Part shown: positions 11,536 to 22,896 of the stretch, piece by piece | Numbering within the stretch: position 1 is the stretch's first letter | Layout of the letters: every line of letters starts with the position of its first letter | Assembly: GCA_032622095.1 (NCBI GenBank) | Contig: CP136067.1 | Coordinates: 43,815,549 to 43,879,548 of the forward strand | Origin: Siphonodentalium dalli | Lineage: Eukaryota > Mollusca > Scaphopoda > Gadilida > Siphonodentaliidae | Reading direction: 5' to 3' | Length of the DNA stretch: 64,000 nt | Notes under the pieces: model-generated | What the model saw: only the letters and a program-made list of their open reading frames with translations | Database searches by the model: none | What the model was told of the DNA's origin: nothing | Made by a program: the position numbers and the translations under genes

Positions 11536-11708
11536 TCGTTTAAAACTAAACGGACATTGATACCAGACAAATTCTAAATTGAAACTAAATTGAACATTTA
11601 TCAAGATATTTATCAAGATATTTTCGATCTAACAACAGGAAGATGTAAATCTATAAGATTTAATAAATATATATAGTCATATGTTATTGTCAAAATATTC
11701 GAGTTATT
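11536..11708. repeat. Copy 1 of a ~170-bp dispersed block in the large element
   Basis: Starts GTTCGTTTAAAACTAAACGG, contains GGAAGATGTAAATCTATAA and ends TCAAAATATTCGAGTTATT. A second, diverged copy in the same orientation lies at 18549-18718. Confidence 0.75.
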
Positions 11709-13640
11709 ATACTTCCATGGTGTAACCAACGAAGTATATTGTTTTTCTATTGGGGCCGTTTTCCGTTTTATTGAAAATACTCAGAAACTAATTGGAGGAG
11801 GACCGTGAAATCTCTAGGGAACGTAGGTATCTAAGGGATACTGAAAATGAAGGTGTCGCCAGAACGCTTCGCCACGGAATGAAATTTAAAAAAAATTTTT
11901 TTTCACTATTATTATTATTATTAAAATACTCAACACTTTTATAATCACTATATTTCGGAAAGTATGAGCAGTAGAACAATAAAAGTTGGTAAGTATGTTG
12001 GGGCAAATGAGTTTTATGCCTTAGTCGCATAACGAATATTGTCCGCGCTTTCTTCGCAGAGTTATCTCCCCTTATACGAAAACATGTCATTTTATTATCT
12101 CGGAAATTATAAGGAGCAGAGCGTCGAAAATTGGACCGTATGCACAACTCGACATGCCCTACAGACCAACGGCATCAAAACTTGTGTCCGAGCTTTTTCT
12201 GAGGAGTTACCGCCCATAAATAGGCAAACCTCAAATTGGTTGTACTCAGCTGTTCTTTTGTAATAATTGTAGATAACCGAATTCGGTTTTCGCAGTCCTC
12301 TTGGTAGTTGTCAGTTCATTGCGAAAACAAAAACTGGACAGGGTCGGTCATATATTTTTACATTGGGGTAGGGGCAAATTTTTCGAAAAAAAAAATCTTA
12401 ACGAAAGTAGTCTATTAAGGTATGCGCATTCCATGAGTGAAGTTGATCATACAGCAAAACGAAATTTTGAAATCCGATCAGAAACACCAGAGTTGTTGGT
12501 CCTGGAAATTGGCATTTTTGCGCTGATCTGCTAACGACCGCAACTCCTCTGAAAGTATCCGACAATAAAAGCCGTATCACACGCTGGTGTGACCGGAATA
12601 AAGAGCGCAAGTGGTGCGCCAAAATCTGCCAGGTTCGGTTCACTATTGGGGGTTTGGGGAGGGGGTGGTCACAGGTCCCAATTTGTTTTGGTCTCAGAAT
12701 CAGATGAAACTTGGAATATAACATCTACCGTACAAGCTGATTAGGAAACTGAAAACAGATCGTTAATCCGTTGGAAAATGTCGGATATTTGGTCCCTCAA
12801 AGTTTAAAATTGGGCACATATGCTTGTCAATTTCAAAATGTTATTCGTCTCCGTATCAGATTAAATCCATACTATTGCATCTCTGAGAGCAGCAGATCAC
12901 AAAACTGAAAACAGTTTTAAAATCCGTTGGTAAATAACGAAGTTACGGGCCCTCAAAGTTCGCATTTTGAGCCGGGTTTGGGTTGACAATGTGCTTATCC
13001 CGTCACACAGTTTCGAGGCAGGGGAGGGGTCACTCCCATACACTTCAGATGAAATACAAAAGCCAGGATAACATATGGTCACACAACTGAACATTTTGTG
13101 TTACTAAACTGCGATTCTTTCATCTCAATATTTTTTCTATTATTATACTTCCATGGTGTCACCAATGAAGTATATTGTTTTTCTATTGAGGCAGTTTTCC
13201 GTTTGACTGCAAATACTCAGAAACTAATGGGAGGTAGAATATAAATTTTTACAGCATAAGCCGATCACGAAACTGAAAGAATTTCGAAAATCCATTTAAA
13301 TATTCCAGAGTTACATGTATAGGCTTTCAACGTTACCGTTACGGACCAAACGACTCGCAACCTGAACTCCTCCGAACTTTCAAGTTATTGGAGGTCGAAT
13401 CATAAGCCGATGTGACCGGAATAAAGAGCGCAAGTAGTGCGCCAAATTTGGCCAGTTTCGGTTCAATATTGTGGGGTAAGCAGAGGGGTGGTCCATGGAA
13501 CCAAATTTGTTTTCCAAATCAGATGAAATTTATAATAGAAATCTTGGAGAGAAGCAGATCACAAAACTGAAAGAAAAAAATTAAAACCCGTATATTGGAA
13601 ATAACGGAGTTACTCAACAATGAACTACAGATAATATAAA
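11703..13640. repeat. Degenerate long tandem units (~1.4-kb and ~0.8-kb pairs)
   Basis: ATTATACTTCCATGGTGT with AGTATATTGTTTTTCTATTG occurs at 11701 and 13139. GTGACCGGAATAAAGAGCGC occurs at 12590 and about 13410. CAGATCACAAAACTGAAA-type text occurs near 12890, 13265 and 13555. Motifs such as GAGTTATCTCCCC and GAGTTAC resemble decayed core repeats of the C/D type. No gene. Confidence 0.6.
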
Positions 13641-13776
13641 ACTTAATTAGATTTCGCGAAGAAAATTCCGAAAGTGTTCATAATGGTAACTCGCATTGAG
13701 CTGTAATATTACTTGTTATATAGGGTTTGTAACCATGCCTTTGATGATTAGGTCAGTAAGGAACATGGTTGGTAAA

Positions 13777-14520
13777 TATATATGTGAGAGTTATGGAGGC
13801 ACGGACTCATTATGAGTGGTCATTGCTCATATTTGCTTAACTCAGTGAACGTGAACAAATTCTCATTTTTTTTATCAAAATGGCCATGTGTCGACCGGAA
13901 TGGTACATCGTCTAGCCCAGACTGTAATGATCTTATCCACGACCTAACCACATCAGCTACGGGGAAATCCTTAAAAGGGAAGCCCTTTCACCGAGAGGTT
14001 ATGAAGCGTATCAGTCTGAACATGGGTTCGAAATTCTTGATCTGCCATTCTGCGACCATACGATTACTGGTACTGGCGTATATATATATATGTCAGAGTT
14101 ATGGAGGCACGGACTCAGTATGAGTGTTCGGTGAATAGCAATTCGACCCACATAGGTTGCTATCTTGAAAGGTGTCCTTAGTCGCATTGGTAATGTAACA
14201 GCATGTTGTGGTGAAGATGTCGGATATAAAATCAGCCAAATTACACATTGTTTTATCAGATAGGGGAACAATATATATCTAAATGAGCAATTCCATGGAT
14301 ATGCTATTATGAATATGTCGAGAGATCTGAATGTGTTTTGATGTTCAGCAGTATCATCCAGACTTTTACTTTTGATGTTTTCATCAGTAAGGATACTGCC
14401 TGTTAATACAGAACTATAGATTAGGTGAATGTCAATTGGACCCGCACATGTTGATATTGCGAAGGGTTTTACAAGGCGCAATGTTAATGTGACAGCATTT
14501 TGTGAGGCAAATATGTTTGG
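13777..14520. repeat. Decayed tandem units of ~310 bp
   Basis: GAGTTATGGAGGCACGGACT with ATGAGTG occurs at 13786 and 14096. CAATTCGACCCACATAGGTT at about 14135 corresponds to CAATTGGACCCGCACATGTT at about 14430. Two and a half diverged units; open frames here are by-products. Confidence 0.6.
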
Positions 14521-15874
14521 TTAAATCAGTCACTTCATACATCTTTTTGTTCAGCACTAAGTACACTACACATTTAATTGGACAGTTCCATGTAAATATA
14601 TGTTAGATGTCTTAAGGAATATTCATTTCCTAATGTAATGACACTGTTTAGATACACTTGAGTCGATCACAAACATATAGTAGTAAATCGATTTATAAAC
14701 AAGTTTGTGATCCGTTAAAATGTTTTACAATTATAATTACACATAGCTTTGGGCACAAATGTTGCTACTTACAATTGCCACATCCATGCCATATTGGGTG
14801 GCAGTCAAAGTAAATTGTTGTGCGAGGGGATTGTATTTGTACTTAACAATGGCTAGTGTTTGTGATTGTTTGGAAGAGGCTTTGTAAATAAATAGCGTTT
14901 ACGTGAAAAATTAAGAATATCTAATTTCACTCGCTATCACATCTCTAGATCTTTGCAGATCTATACAGAGAATACTGTCTCCATGCAGTTTTTCGACCTA
15001 CTTAGACCACATGAACGCGACAAGGGGAGCCATAATTTTCTTCTCAATGTTGCATACATGCCGATTGCAATAGTATCTAGTAGGTTAATGTTTGTTGTTT
15101 GATATGTTGTATTTTCCCGGTCCAAGCTATTTAAAGTTTTCTTGTGAAATTTTAGGCGCCCAGGCACTGACATACGTACACACCCGCGATAACGATTGGA
15201 TCATCTGCCTCCGCGTGCATATTTGCATTTTATTTTCTCTTATCTATGTTGCTAATTAGCATATTTTCCACATACACGCCTTTCATTTAAAGCGTAGACA
15301 TGTATTCGTAAAATTGTGATCTAATTAATGGAGCGGATATAATAGTCCCACCTATCACTGGTGTTAGGTTTGAAACGACCGCAATGCATATTTTGATCCG
15401 ATATAACGTAATTGTGTAACCAACCCCTATAATTGCAAGGTATATTATACTTCTCAATTCCTAATATACTATGTATTAGAATGTTGACTTGTATTGCATT
15501 TTTAGATTATAAATTGAAGACTGATATTGAGACACTGACAATCAATTTTGTGGATGTACATTATTGCATGTGTATATTGGTGATTATCACATGTTACTTA
15601 CATGTACATGTATATAGTGGGGAGTTATCAAGCTGCTCAATATATTTTGGCAAATAAACATTAATTGTATACGAAAACCTTTGTAGAGTTCTCCCTTAGG
15701 AAGATTTTACATCTTTTCAGATCTGCCAATATATAATCATACGTGTGTCTATGTATCTGATGTGTACTTACTGCTATTGGCATTTCTAGTTGGAACTTGA
15801 GTTTGGTAAGCCGTAGTTAGCGGATGGTAGACGGCATGAATTCAGGCTAGTCATATCATTACAATTAAATATTT
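14521..15874. other. AT-rich interior, nothing recognised
   Basis: No repeat structure or coding signature seen apart from short A/T runs. Confidence 0.4.
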
Positions 15875-16262
15875 ACTAGCTGGTGGGCCCGACTTCGTCC
15901 GGGCTGTTTCCCCTCTGCTTTCCATCGAAAGGCGCGATTTGACCTTGAATTGACCATTTTTAAGGTCAAGGTCAGGTCGGGGTAACGATTCGACCCGTCC
16001 AAAACACACTCTCGGACAAAAGTACCCCTAGGTATCAAAGTTCGTCGAAATCCGTCCGTTTTACCCGATTTGACCTTGAATTGACCATTTTGAAGTTCAA
16101 TGTCAGGTCGGGGTCACTATTTGACCCATCCAAAACATTCACCGGACAAAAGTACCCACAGGTATCAAATTTCGTCGAAATCAGTCTTGCAGTTTTCCCG
16201 GCCATTGATAACAGACAAACAGACAGACAAACAGACAGAAGTCCCAAAATATATATTAGATA
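15875..16262 (+). mobile_element. Interspersed repeat: ACTAGCTG start, (ACAGACAG)n tail
   Basis: Starts ACTAGCTGGTGGGCCCGACT and ends in CAAACAGACAGACAAACAGA with ATATATTAGATATA. Inside are two tandem units marked TTTGACCTTGAATTGACCAT, GTCAGGTCGGGGT and GTATCAAA(G/T)TTCGTCGAAA. This start/tail pair is common in invertebrate genomes and was seen again at 44425-44736. Probably a short non-LTR-type or other non-autonomous element; the class is not certain. Confidence 0.6.
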
Positions 16263-16919
16263 TATGAAAGGGAAAATCAATTCATGAGTACATGTACCAG
16301 AAGGAAAGCTCCGATGGGATTTCAACATTTATCTGGGAGTGTTATACATATACAGAGACCAGAAGGAAAACTCTGAAGGAATTTCAGTTTTGTATACAGG
16401 GTGTATTGGACATGCATATACAAGAAGGAAAACTCAGAAGGGTATTTTACTAGGAGTGTCAGTCCCATACAGCTGTAAACAAGAACAACATGTCAGAACA
16501 AATTGAAGCTGATACAATGACTCGATTCAATGCACATAATAGATCATCGAGTGAAAAGGATGAACAGGACATGTCACTCCTAATATAAAATAAATGTGAC
16601 GGTTTCGTATTCACCATCGAACGTGTAATTTTCTGGCCGTGTTCCGTGACCAAGTACCACTCCAATTCGAATAAAAGGTCTCTGGCAATTGAAATAAGAT
16701 CTTGTACATCCATGCCTGTCAGTTTATTTCACCATACATGTCACGCGACCTTTTCACTAACCTCAGTGCGCACACACCTGACTGGATGCACCTAAAATGC
16801 TGAATCAGCTATTTGGGAGCAGGTTACAACATACAAGGATATTACCTGAGTTCAGTTTAACTCAATTGTAACGAAATATATGTTATTTCCCAATACAAGA
16901 TTGCGGAACCGTTTGACAA
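16263..16919. repeat. Short decayed repeats (AGAAGGAAAACTC), otherwise nothing
   Basis: The phrase AGAAGGAAA(A/G)CTC(C/T)GA(A/T)G recurs about every 60-65 bp at 16298, 16361 and 16424, with GGGAGTGT-like text between. No gene. Confidence 0.45.
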
Positions 16920-17545
16920 TCCGCCATGCCCGTCCAGCAGTTAAACATCCTGTTCAGCAATGCGGCTGCTGCAGTTCAGTCGATTCTTGTGAGCCAGTTT
17001 AGCTCAATTTAACTAAGTCAGCAGAGTATAGGTTGTGCAAATGACTTGTAATCGATGGTCCAAGTACAGGGATGGCTCACAATTGACCGACCTCCACCAT
17101 AGTTCAACAGTTTAAAATCCCATTCAGCACTTTACGTACAGTTCAGCAGATTACCCCGAACGCAGATTAACATATTTTTAACGACGATTGTCGGGTATAG
17201 GTAATGCAAATGACTTTTAATCGATGGACCAAAATCAAATATAGGGAGGGAATACTATTGCACCGACTTCCACCCAGTTTAAAATCACGTTCGGCACTTC
17301 ATCGGATACTGTTCAGCAGATCCCCCGAAAGTAGCTTAACCGATTTTTAACTATAGGATAGTCAGGTATAGGTTATGCAGATGACTTGCAATCGATGGGC
17401 ATAACCAAGTACAGAGATGGAACACAATTAACATTTTAACGGACATCCACCCCTGTTCAACAGTTCAAAATCGCGTTCAGCAAATACTCGATTACAGTTT
17501 AGCAGATTCCACCGATCGCAGTTTAACCGATATTTAATCCAGTTT
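16920..17545. repeat. Tandem array, ~170-bp unit, about four copies
   Basis: GCAAATGACTTGTAATCGATGG-type text recurs at about 17036, 17205 and 17376 (spacing ~170). GTTCAGCAGATT and AGTTTAACCGATTTTTAA recur at matching positions. Units are 70-85% alike by eye. No coding. Confidence 0.8.
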
Positions 17546-17557
17546 TTTTTATTTAGA

Positions 17558-17584
17558 CTCTCTCTTTCTCTCTCTCTCTCTCTG
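17558..17584. repeat. (TC)n microsatellite
   Basis: Simple TCTCTC run directly after the ~170-bp array. Confidence 0.9.
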
Positions 17585-18116
17585 AAACCCATACTTTCGG
17601 AACAGCTTGCATCTTAATCTACGCCAATATTATAATTATCAAACTGAGCGGTGTATCCTCCACCAATGAAACTACTGAAAGATACTGACTCCGAACTTGA
17701 CAGAATTTTCAAAATCCCTCAACATGCTTTATAATATTTTGTTCTAGAATACGATGGCATCCTATCTCTACCAAATATAATCGAAGCCTTATCTCATAGA
17801 TCGAATACTGCAATATAATATGGAATGAGTTAAGTATTATATCTCATTACCTTATTATAGTATCCGACAAGCCAAATTTCGTGACAGAATGTTGGCATCC
17901 TTGGGAGGTGTGGTAAGTGGCCCTAAAATATATCCACACCGAATCGATCTAAACGTTTGGTTTGGGGCACCGCACTGTCAGTCGGTTAGTAACATGATAC
18001 ATTAGAATGGCATAAACACTGCCACGCTTGTTCGAACTATATGATATATAGAGAACACCCATTGAAATGCCGATACCATGGAAGTATATCTGAGTTGATG
18101 GAATCAGACCTCTAGT

Positions 18117-19140
18117 TTAGTATTAAGTTAGCACCCTTCTTGAAATAATGCACGTGTATCGGTACCATTCCTACTCCCATATATAAGTTATTTTTTTGAG
18201 TAATCGCGGTATATTGGTATCTTTCCTTTCTCTGGGCCAATTTTTACAATCGACGGGTTGAATTTCGATGAAATTTCCGTTAAATAAAATGATGTTGCTC
18301 ATTTGCCAATTTGAGCAGCAATTTCGAGAATATATTTTGGACTAGGGAGGTGATAATTAATTACGTAACGCACACCGCGAGCTCCGCCACCGCGGCCTGC
18401 CAAGCTCCGGCCGCCAGCGATGGCTCCGTGTTCAGCCATGTCCTCCGTGTTCATGTCGCGGTCACCTGTATTATGGCCGTGGTCACCCGTGTTATGGCCG
18501 AGGTCACCCGTGGTCATAGCGTGGATGTTCCGTGTTCAAACGTGATCAAGGTTTGTTTAAAACTAAACGGACATTGAAACCAGAAACATTCTAAATTGAA
18601 AATAAATTGAACATTTATCAAAGGTCCCATAAAGTTATTTTCGATCAGGAAGATGTAAATCTATAAAATTCAATAAATATTTATAGTCATATGTTCCTGT
18701 CAAAATATTCGAGTTATTTAGTATTGAGTTAGCACTCTGCTTGAAATAATGCAAGTGTATCGGTACCATTCCACCTCCCATATATAAGTTATTTTTATGA
18801 GTAATCGCGGTATATTGCAGATTGGTATCTTTACTTTTTCTGGGCCAATTTTCACAATCGACGGGTTGAATTTCGATGAAATTTCCGATAAATAAAATGG
18901 TGCCGCTCATTTGCCACTTTGAGCAGCAATTTCGAGAATATATTTTGAACTAGGGAGGTGATAATTAATTACGTAACGGACACCGCGAGCTCCGCCACAG
19001 CGGCGTGTCAAGCTCCGACCGCCAGCGATGTTTCCGTGTTCAGCCATGTTCCTCCGTGTTCATGTCGCGGTCACATGTGTTATGGCCGTGTTCAACCGTG
19101 GTCATAGCGTGGATGTTCCATGTTCAAACGTGATCATTTG
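18117..19140. repeat. Tandem duplication of the right subterminal block (~600-bp unit)
   Basis: TTAGTATTAAGTTAGCACCC at 18117 and TTAGTATTGAGTTAGCACTC at 18718 begin the two units. Both contain TGTATCGGTACCATTCC, CAATCGACGGGTTGAATTTC, GATAATTAATTACGTAACG and CCGCCAGCGATG, then GTGTTCA/GTGGTCA motifs. This mirrors the duplicated block at the left end of the same large element. Confidence 0.82.
18549..18718. repeat. Copy 2 of the ~170-bp dispersed block
   Basis: GTTTGTTTAAAACTAAACGG ... TCAAAATATTCGAGTTATT, partner of 11536-11708. Confidence 0.75.
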
Positions 19141-19749
19141 GCCGTGGTCACCCGTTGATCGTACCGTGGTCATAGCGTGGATGTTCCGTGTTCAAACGTG
19201 ATCAGAGCGTGTTCAAACGTGATCAGAGCGTGTTCAAAATCTGAACACGATTGAACACGTTTAACCAGACCGTGTTCTTGGCGAGTTCAGATTTTGAACA
19301 CGGAAAAACCACGGAAGAATCGCGCGTGGTCTTCCGTGGACATGTAAAAAACCACGGGCCTTATACTGTATCACGTGAAAAATTATATTTATAGCGACAG
19401 AATTATCAGTCATTTTACTATTCTATATCCTTTGTTGACTTATAGATAGCCGAGGGTTCGCCCTCGGTTACCAGTCGATCTTCCATACTAGTTTTTTCCT
19501 GCTAGTCCGTGGGGTCGGTGTGGTGCAGTCCACCCAGTTTGTAGATTACTAGGCCTTGACATCACCTTTGCCATTTGGCATAAACCATAAAACAGATTGT
19601 TAGGTGACAGTCTCACGGTGACAGTGCACTTACCCACCACAATGATCTCATTTTTAATGTCTTTTAATAGACACCACTTGAAATTAGATCCTGAAACCTG
19701 ATAACACTTTATCCTCCTATCCTGATGTGTAATTATATTTTAAGGTACA

Positions 19750-19838
19750 ATAATTCTCTAAATTATCAACTCCTTAACCACAGCAGAATGAGAGGCTGTG
19801 GTTTAGGAGTGGATTATTTAGAGCATTACTGAAGGCCT
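19750..19838. mobile_element. Family A MITE, internally deleted
   Basis: Both ends are kept (TCTCTAAATTATCAACTCC, CCACAGCAGAAT; ATTATTTAGAGCATTACTG) but the middle of both arms is gone, leaving about 90 bp. Confidence 0.78.
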
Positions 19839-19908
19839 CTCACAGGCTAATATAAACCTTCCCTTTGATGTTGCTATATCAAGTTTTAACTCCCACTTCT
19901 ATTACTTA

Positions 19909-20319
19909 ATAGACACCTTTAAGGCCAGAGAAACTTCAATATCTTGTTCGGGTTACAAATCAGAAAAAAATAGGGTCAGTGTGCAGGCTTAACCCTTTGA
20001 GTGCCAGGGGCCGATCTCATCGGCCCTAAACCTACAAAATAAGTCTGTTAAAGAATATAAGAATAAATTATTAAAATTGTAAAAAATTTAAAAAAAACAA
20101 AAACAAAAAAAAGGTTAGGCCAATGCATTCTCTTATATATGCGAGGCGACCTATGGTCGACTTGCATATATAAGAGAATGCATTGGCACAGGGTATATGG
20201 GTTGATACAAAAATCGATATGGCACTCAAATGGTTAATAGACACCTCTAAGGCCAGAGAAACTTCAATATCTTGTTCAGGTTACAAATCAGAAAAAAATA
20301 GGGTCAGTGTGCAGGCTTA
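19909..20319. repeat. 82-bp direct duplication split by a TTAA-1 MITE
   Basis: TTAATAGACACCTTTAAGGC ... AATAGGGTCAGTGTGCAGGC occurs at 19909-19990 and again, almost identical, at 20234-20319. The TTAA-1 copy 19989-20237 lies exactly at the junction. Confidence 0.85.
19989..20237 (+). mobile_element. TTAA-1 MITE
   Basis: TTAACCCTTTGAGTGCCAGG at the left, GGCACTCAAATGGTTAA at the right. Palindrome at about 20121-20190. Confidence 0.9.
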
Positions 20320-20358
20320 AAACATTTTTTTCTTTCATATTGACAAAGTCTTACCCCT

Positions 20359-20789
20359 TTAACCCTTTCATGATGGGAGCTGCGCTGGTGCTACATTAAA
20401 GGTCCTGTGCCAGTGCATTCTACTACTATCTCTTAGGGAGCCTCTCATATATAAGAGAATGCCATGCCTTACAAGGTCAAGTAAATATTGTTAGGCCAAT
20501 GTATTCTCTTATATGTGTGAGGCTCCCTTCCATGTCAGATTGAAGCTACCTGAAATTTGACGAAAACCTTGTGCCAATGCATTTTATTATATATGTGAGT
20601 CTCCTATTAGGAAGCCTCACATATATAAGAGAATACATTGGCCAAACAATATTTACCTTGACCTTGTAAGCCAGTGCATTCTCTTATATATGTAAGGCTC
20701 CCTATGGGGGGGACTCGCATATATAAGAGAATGCACTGGCACATGATCTTTAATGATGCACCAGCGCAGCCCCGTCATGCAAGGGTTAA
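20359..20789 (+). mobile_element. TTAA-3 element with multiple palindromes
   Basis: TTAACCCTTTCATGATGGGA at the left, CCCCGTCATGCAAGGGTTAA at the right; GAGCTGCGCTGGTGC and GCACCAGCGCAGC are inverted subterminal repeats. Three to four variants of the CATTCTxTTATATATG palindrome lie inside with GAGGCTCCC-type centres. No ORF. Confidence 0.85.
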
Positions 20790-21193
20790 TTAAAGGTACT
20801 CAATCCGATTTGATGGTCCCCATATCATCAGATTCCAACAGCAACAACAACATTTTTTGAAATGCTGCTTCAGTTATCAGAATCGATTAATTGCCCAAAA
20901 ATAATGCTAACCGCATAGTATAAAATTTATCAACATTTTGTTGAACCAAATCTGTCCGGGTTGTCAAATATCTAACACCCAAAGCCACTTGATTTTATAG
21001 TTATCTATCTTCATCCGCAATTTGGTCTGAGTGGCGAATATTTTCCAGGCCACCACAAATTACTTATCTCAGGGAAATAACAAATTTCAATAATTGATAT
21101 CTGATTACTCTGAACTTTGATGGGTGGGTTTCCCAACTCGAATCAAAATTTTTTACCCCTGAAGCCAAAGGAATAGTAATTTGTGAGTGTTAA
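20790..21193 (+). mobile_element. Family K element (TTAA at both ends)
   Basis: TTAAAGGTACTCAATCCGAT at the left, GAATAGTAATTTGTGAGTGT then TTAA at the right. A diverged reverse copy lies at about 42010-42446 and a partial copy at 39310-39450. It directly abuts a TTAA-3 on the left (TTAATTAA) and a TTAA-1 on the right. No coding. Confidence 0.65.
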
Positions 21194-21441
21194 TTCTTTG
21201 AGTGCCAGGTCAATTTTGTATCAACCCATATACCCTGTGCCAATGCATTCTCTTATATATGCGAGTCGACCATAGGTCGCCTCGCATATATAAGAGAATG
21301 CATTGGCCTAACAATTTTTTTAATTTTTTTTTTTTTGTTACAATTTTTTACAATTTTAATAATTTATTCTTATATTCTTTAACAGACATATTTTGTAGGT
21401 TTAGGGCCGATAAGATCGGCCCCTGGCACTCAAAGGGTTAA
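21190..21441 (-). mobile_element. TTAA-1 MITE, reverse orientation
   Basis: TTAATTCTTTGAGTGCCAGG ... GGCACTCAAAGGGTTAA. The CGATAAGATCGGCCCCTGGC end is on the right, so the element is inverted relative to 3638. Palindrome at 21237-21306. Confidence 0.9.
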
Positions 21442-21622
21442 TTTGGATTATGCATCTTTAATTGTATAATGATTTTCTTGAAAACCATGAACAAACTTTA
21501 AGGTAGGGGTTTTAATATAGGGTCAGTATATATAGGAAACCCCAACATAAATATATTATTTTGGCCTTATAATGTTTAATATTACTCTGGTATACCATCC
21601 CCTGTATTAGCATCATGATCTA

Positions 21623-21839
21623 CAGTAATGCCCTAAATAATCGACTCCTTAACCACAGCAGAATTATGGGTAATTTTTCAGGATTTAGTCGGAAATATAT
21701 ATGGCTTGTTGCCATTCATCGGAAAGCTCTCAGTGAGAGCTTTCCGATGAATGGCAACAAGCCATATTTCCGACTAAATCCTGAAAAATTACTCATAATT
21801 CTGCTGTGGTTGAGGAGTCGATTATTTAGGGCATTAGTG
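21623..21839. mobile_element. Family A MITE, near-complete
   Basis: CAGTAATGCCCTAAATAATC ... TTTAGGGCATTAGTG with TA on both sides. Arms of about 105 bp fold back around CTCTCAGTGAGAG. Confidence 0.93.
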
Positions 21840-22611
21840 TACTGCACAGCTTTGTTAACCTGGGCATAAACGGTGCAATGACTTAACAAAATACAACTTG
21901 TGTGTACAACAATTGATGAATTATTTGGAAATCTTTTATACTCAAAACTTAAAACCGGAGTTGTTATATGGCTAACATAGCTCGCCACAAGTCAGCCTTA
22001 ACATTTTTCATTGTTGAAGAATATTATATATCCAGGCCTATTTCACGCTTGTCTTTTCAGTTTATTTTTTTTTCTCTTGCTTATCAAATTGAGAATTATA
22101 TATTCATGGCAATTTTGAATAAATCAAATATTGCCTACTTTGGTGACAGTCCATGGCACTTCCTTGTTTGAATATTGGGTTGTTATGAAGTAAAATTCCC
22201 ATGGATATAATTGGCTATTATTCATTGAGAATGGAATAACTATGATTTCATTTATAGGTATGTATCTATTTGATCTGTTATCTGAATTATCTGTATAATC
22301 CTTGTTCAGTCAAGATAATTATCTCTTTAGTTCTGCTGGCATGGATACTTTTTAGCTTCACCGCTTGATAGACTAGTATTTTAGTTAACCCTTTGCAGAC
22401 CCTGGCCAACCGAAAAATAAAAATAATGTACCAGACTTTGCATTATAGAAATTGGCAAAATGCACAGGGCCTAAAAAAATTCCTCATTTTACAAATGGCA
22501 TGGCCAATACAGGGCGGATTTAATGTGGCATATATAATTCTGTATTCTTGTGAAAAAAATACTTTCTTACTGTTGCTTAGTCAATTTTCAATTAAGAAAT
22601 TATTGTAATTT
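21840..22611. other. Intronic sequence, nothing recognised
   Basis: AT-rich, no repeat family or coding signature seen. Confidence 0.4.
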
Positions 22612-22722
22612 AGGTGCGTTTTATTGAAGGGGTATACATATAACGCTGTGGCCATTGGGCATACTAGATGTGCCCAAATGGCCACAGCGACAAATTACCC
22701 CTAAAAAAAACACAGACTCAAA
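22612..22722. repeat. Inverted repeat (GTGxGTTTTATTGA family)
   Basis: CGCTGTGGCCATTGGGCA and TGCCCAAATGGCCACAGCG form the inner arms; GGGGTA/TACCCC and GTTTTATT/AAAAAC the outer ones. The sequence after it (TTAATTTCTTATATTTATAT) recurs after the similar hairpin at 24363. Confidence 0.65.
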
Positions 22723-22896
22723 CTACATTAATTTCTTATATTTATATAGCTTTTCCTTATTAATTTCTATAAAATCAGCTGATTTTGTTTTCTGAAATCT
22801 GCCTGCAGTGTAGATATTATATACCATGCAGATTCTACCTGTGAATTATCCATTGATTAGTCGGTGGCCGCACACTTAAACAAAATGTCAGTTACA

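Larger units (their letters stand above)
6854..19368. mobile_element. Possible 12.5-kb element with CAGTA...TACTG inverted ends
   Basis: Left end CAGTACAAGGCCCGTGTTTT, right end (reverse complement) CAGTATAAGGCCCGTGGTTT; both are flanked by TA. Next to both ends lie arrays of GTGTTCA and GTGGTCA motifs (6950-7200, 7555-7630; 18425-18550, 19025-19330). No transposase or long ORF is visible; the interior is mainly decayed tandem arrays. It may be one large non-autonomous DNA transposon, or two related smaller elements that happen to face each other. The TIR match is only about 22 bp, so the single-element reading is an inference. Confidence 0.5.

Noticed and set aside
18299-18577. Frames over the GTGGTCA/GTGTTCA motif array (TGDxGHNTGD peptide)
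   Set aside because: Periodic peptide produced by the short DNA motif repeats of the large element's subterminal region.
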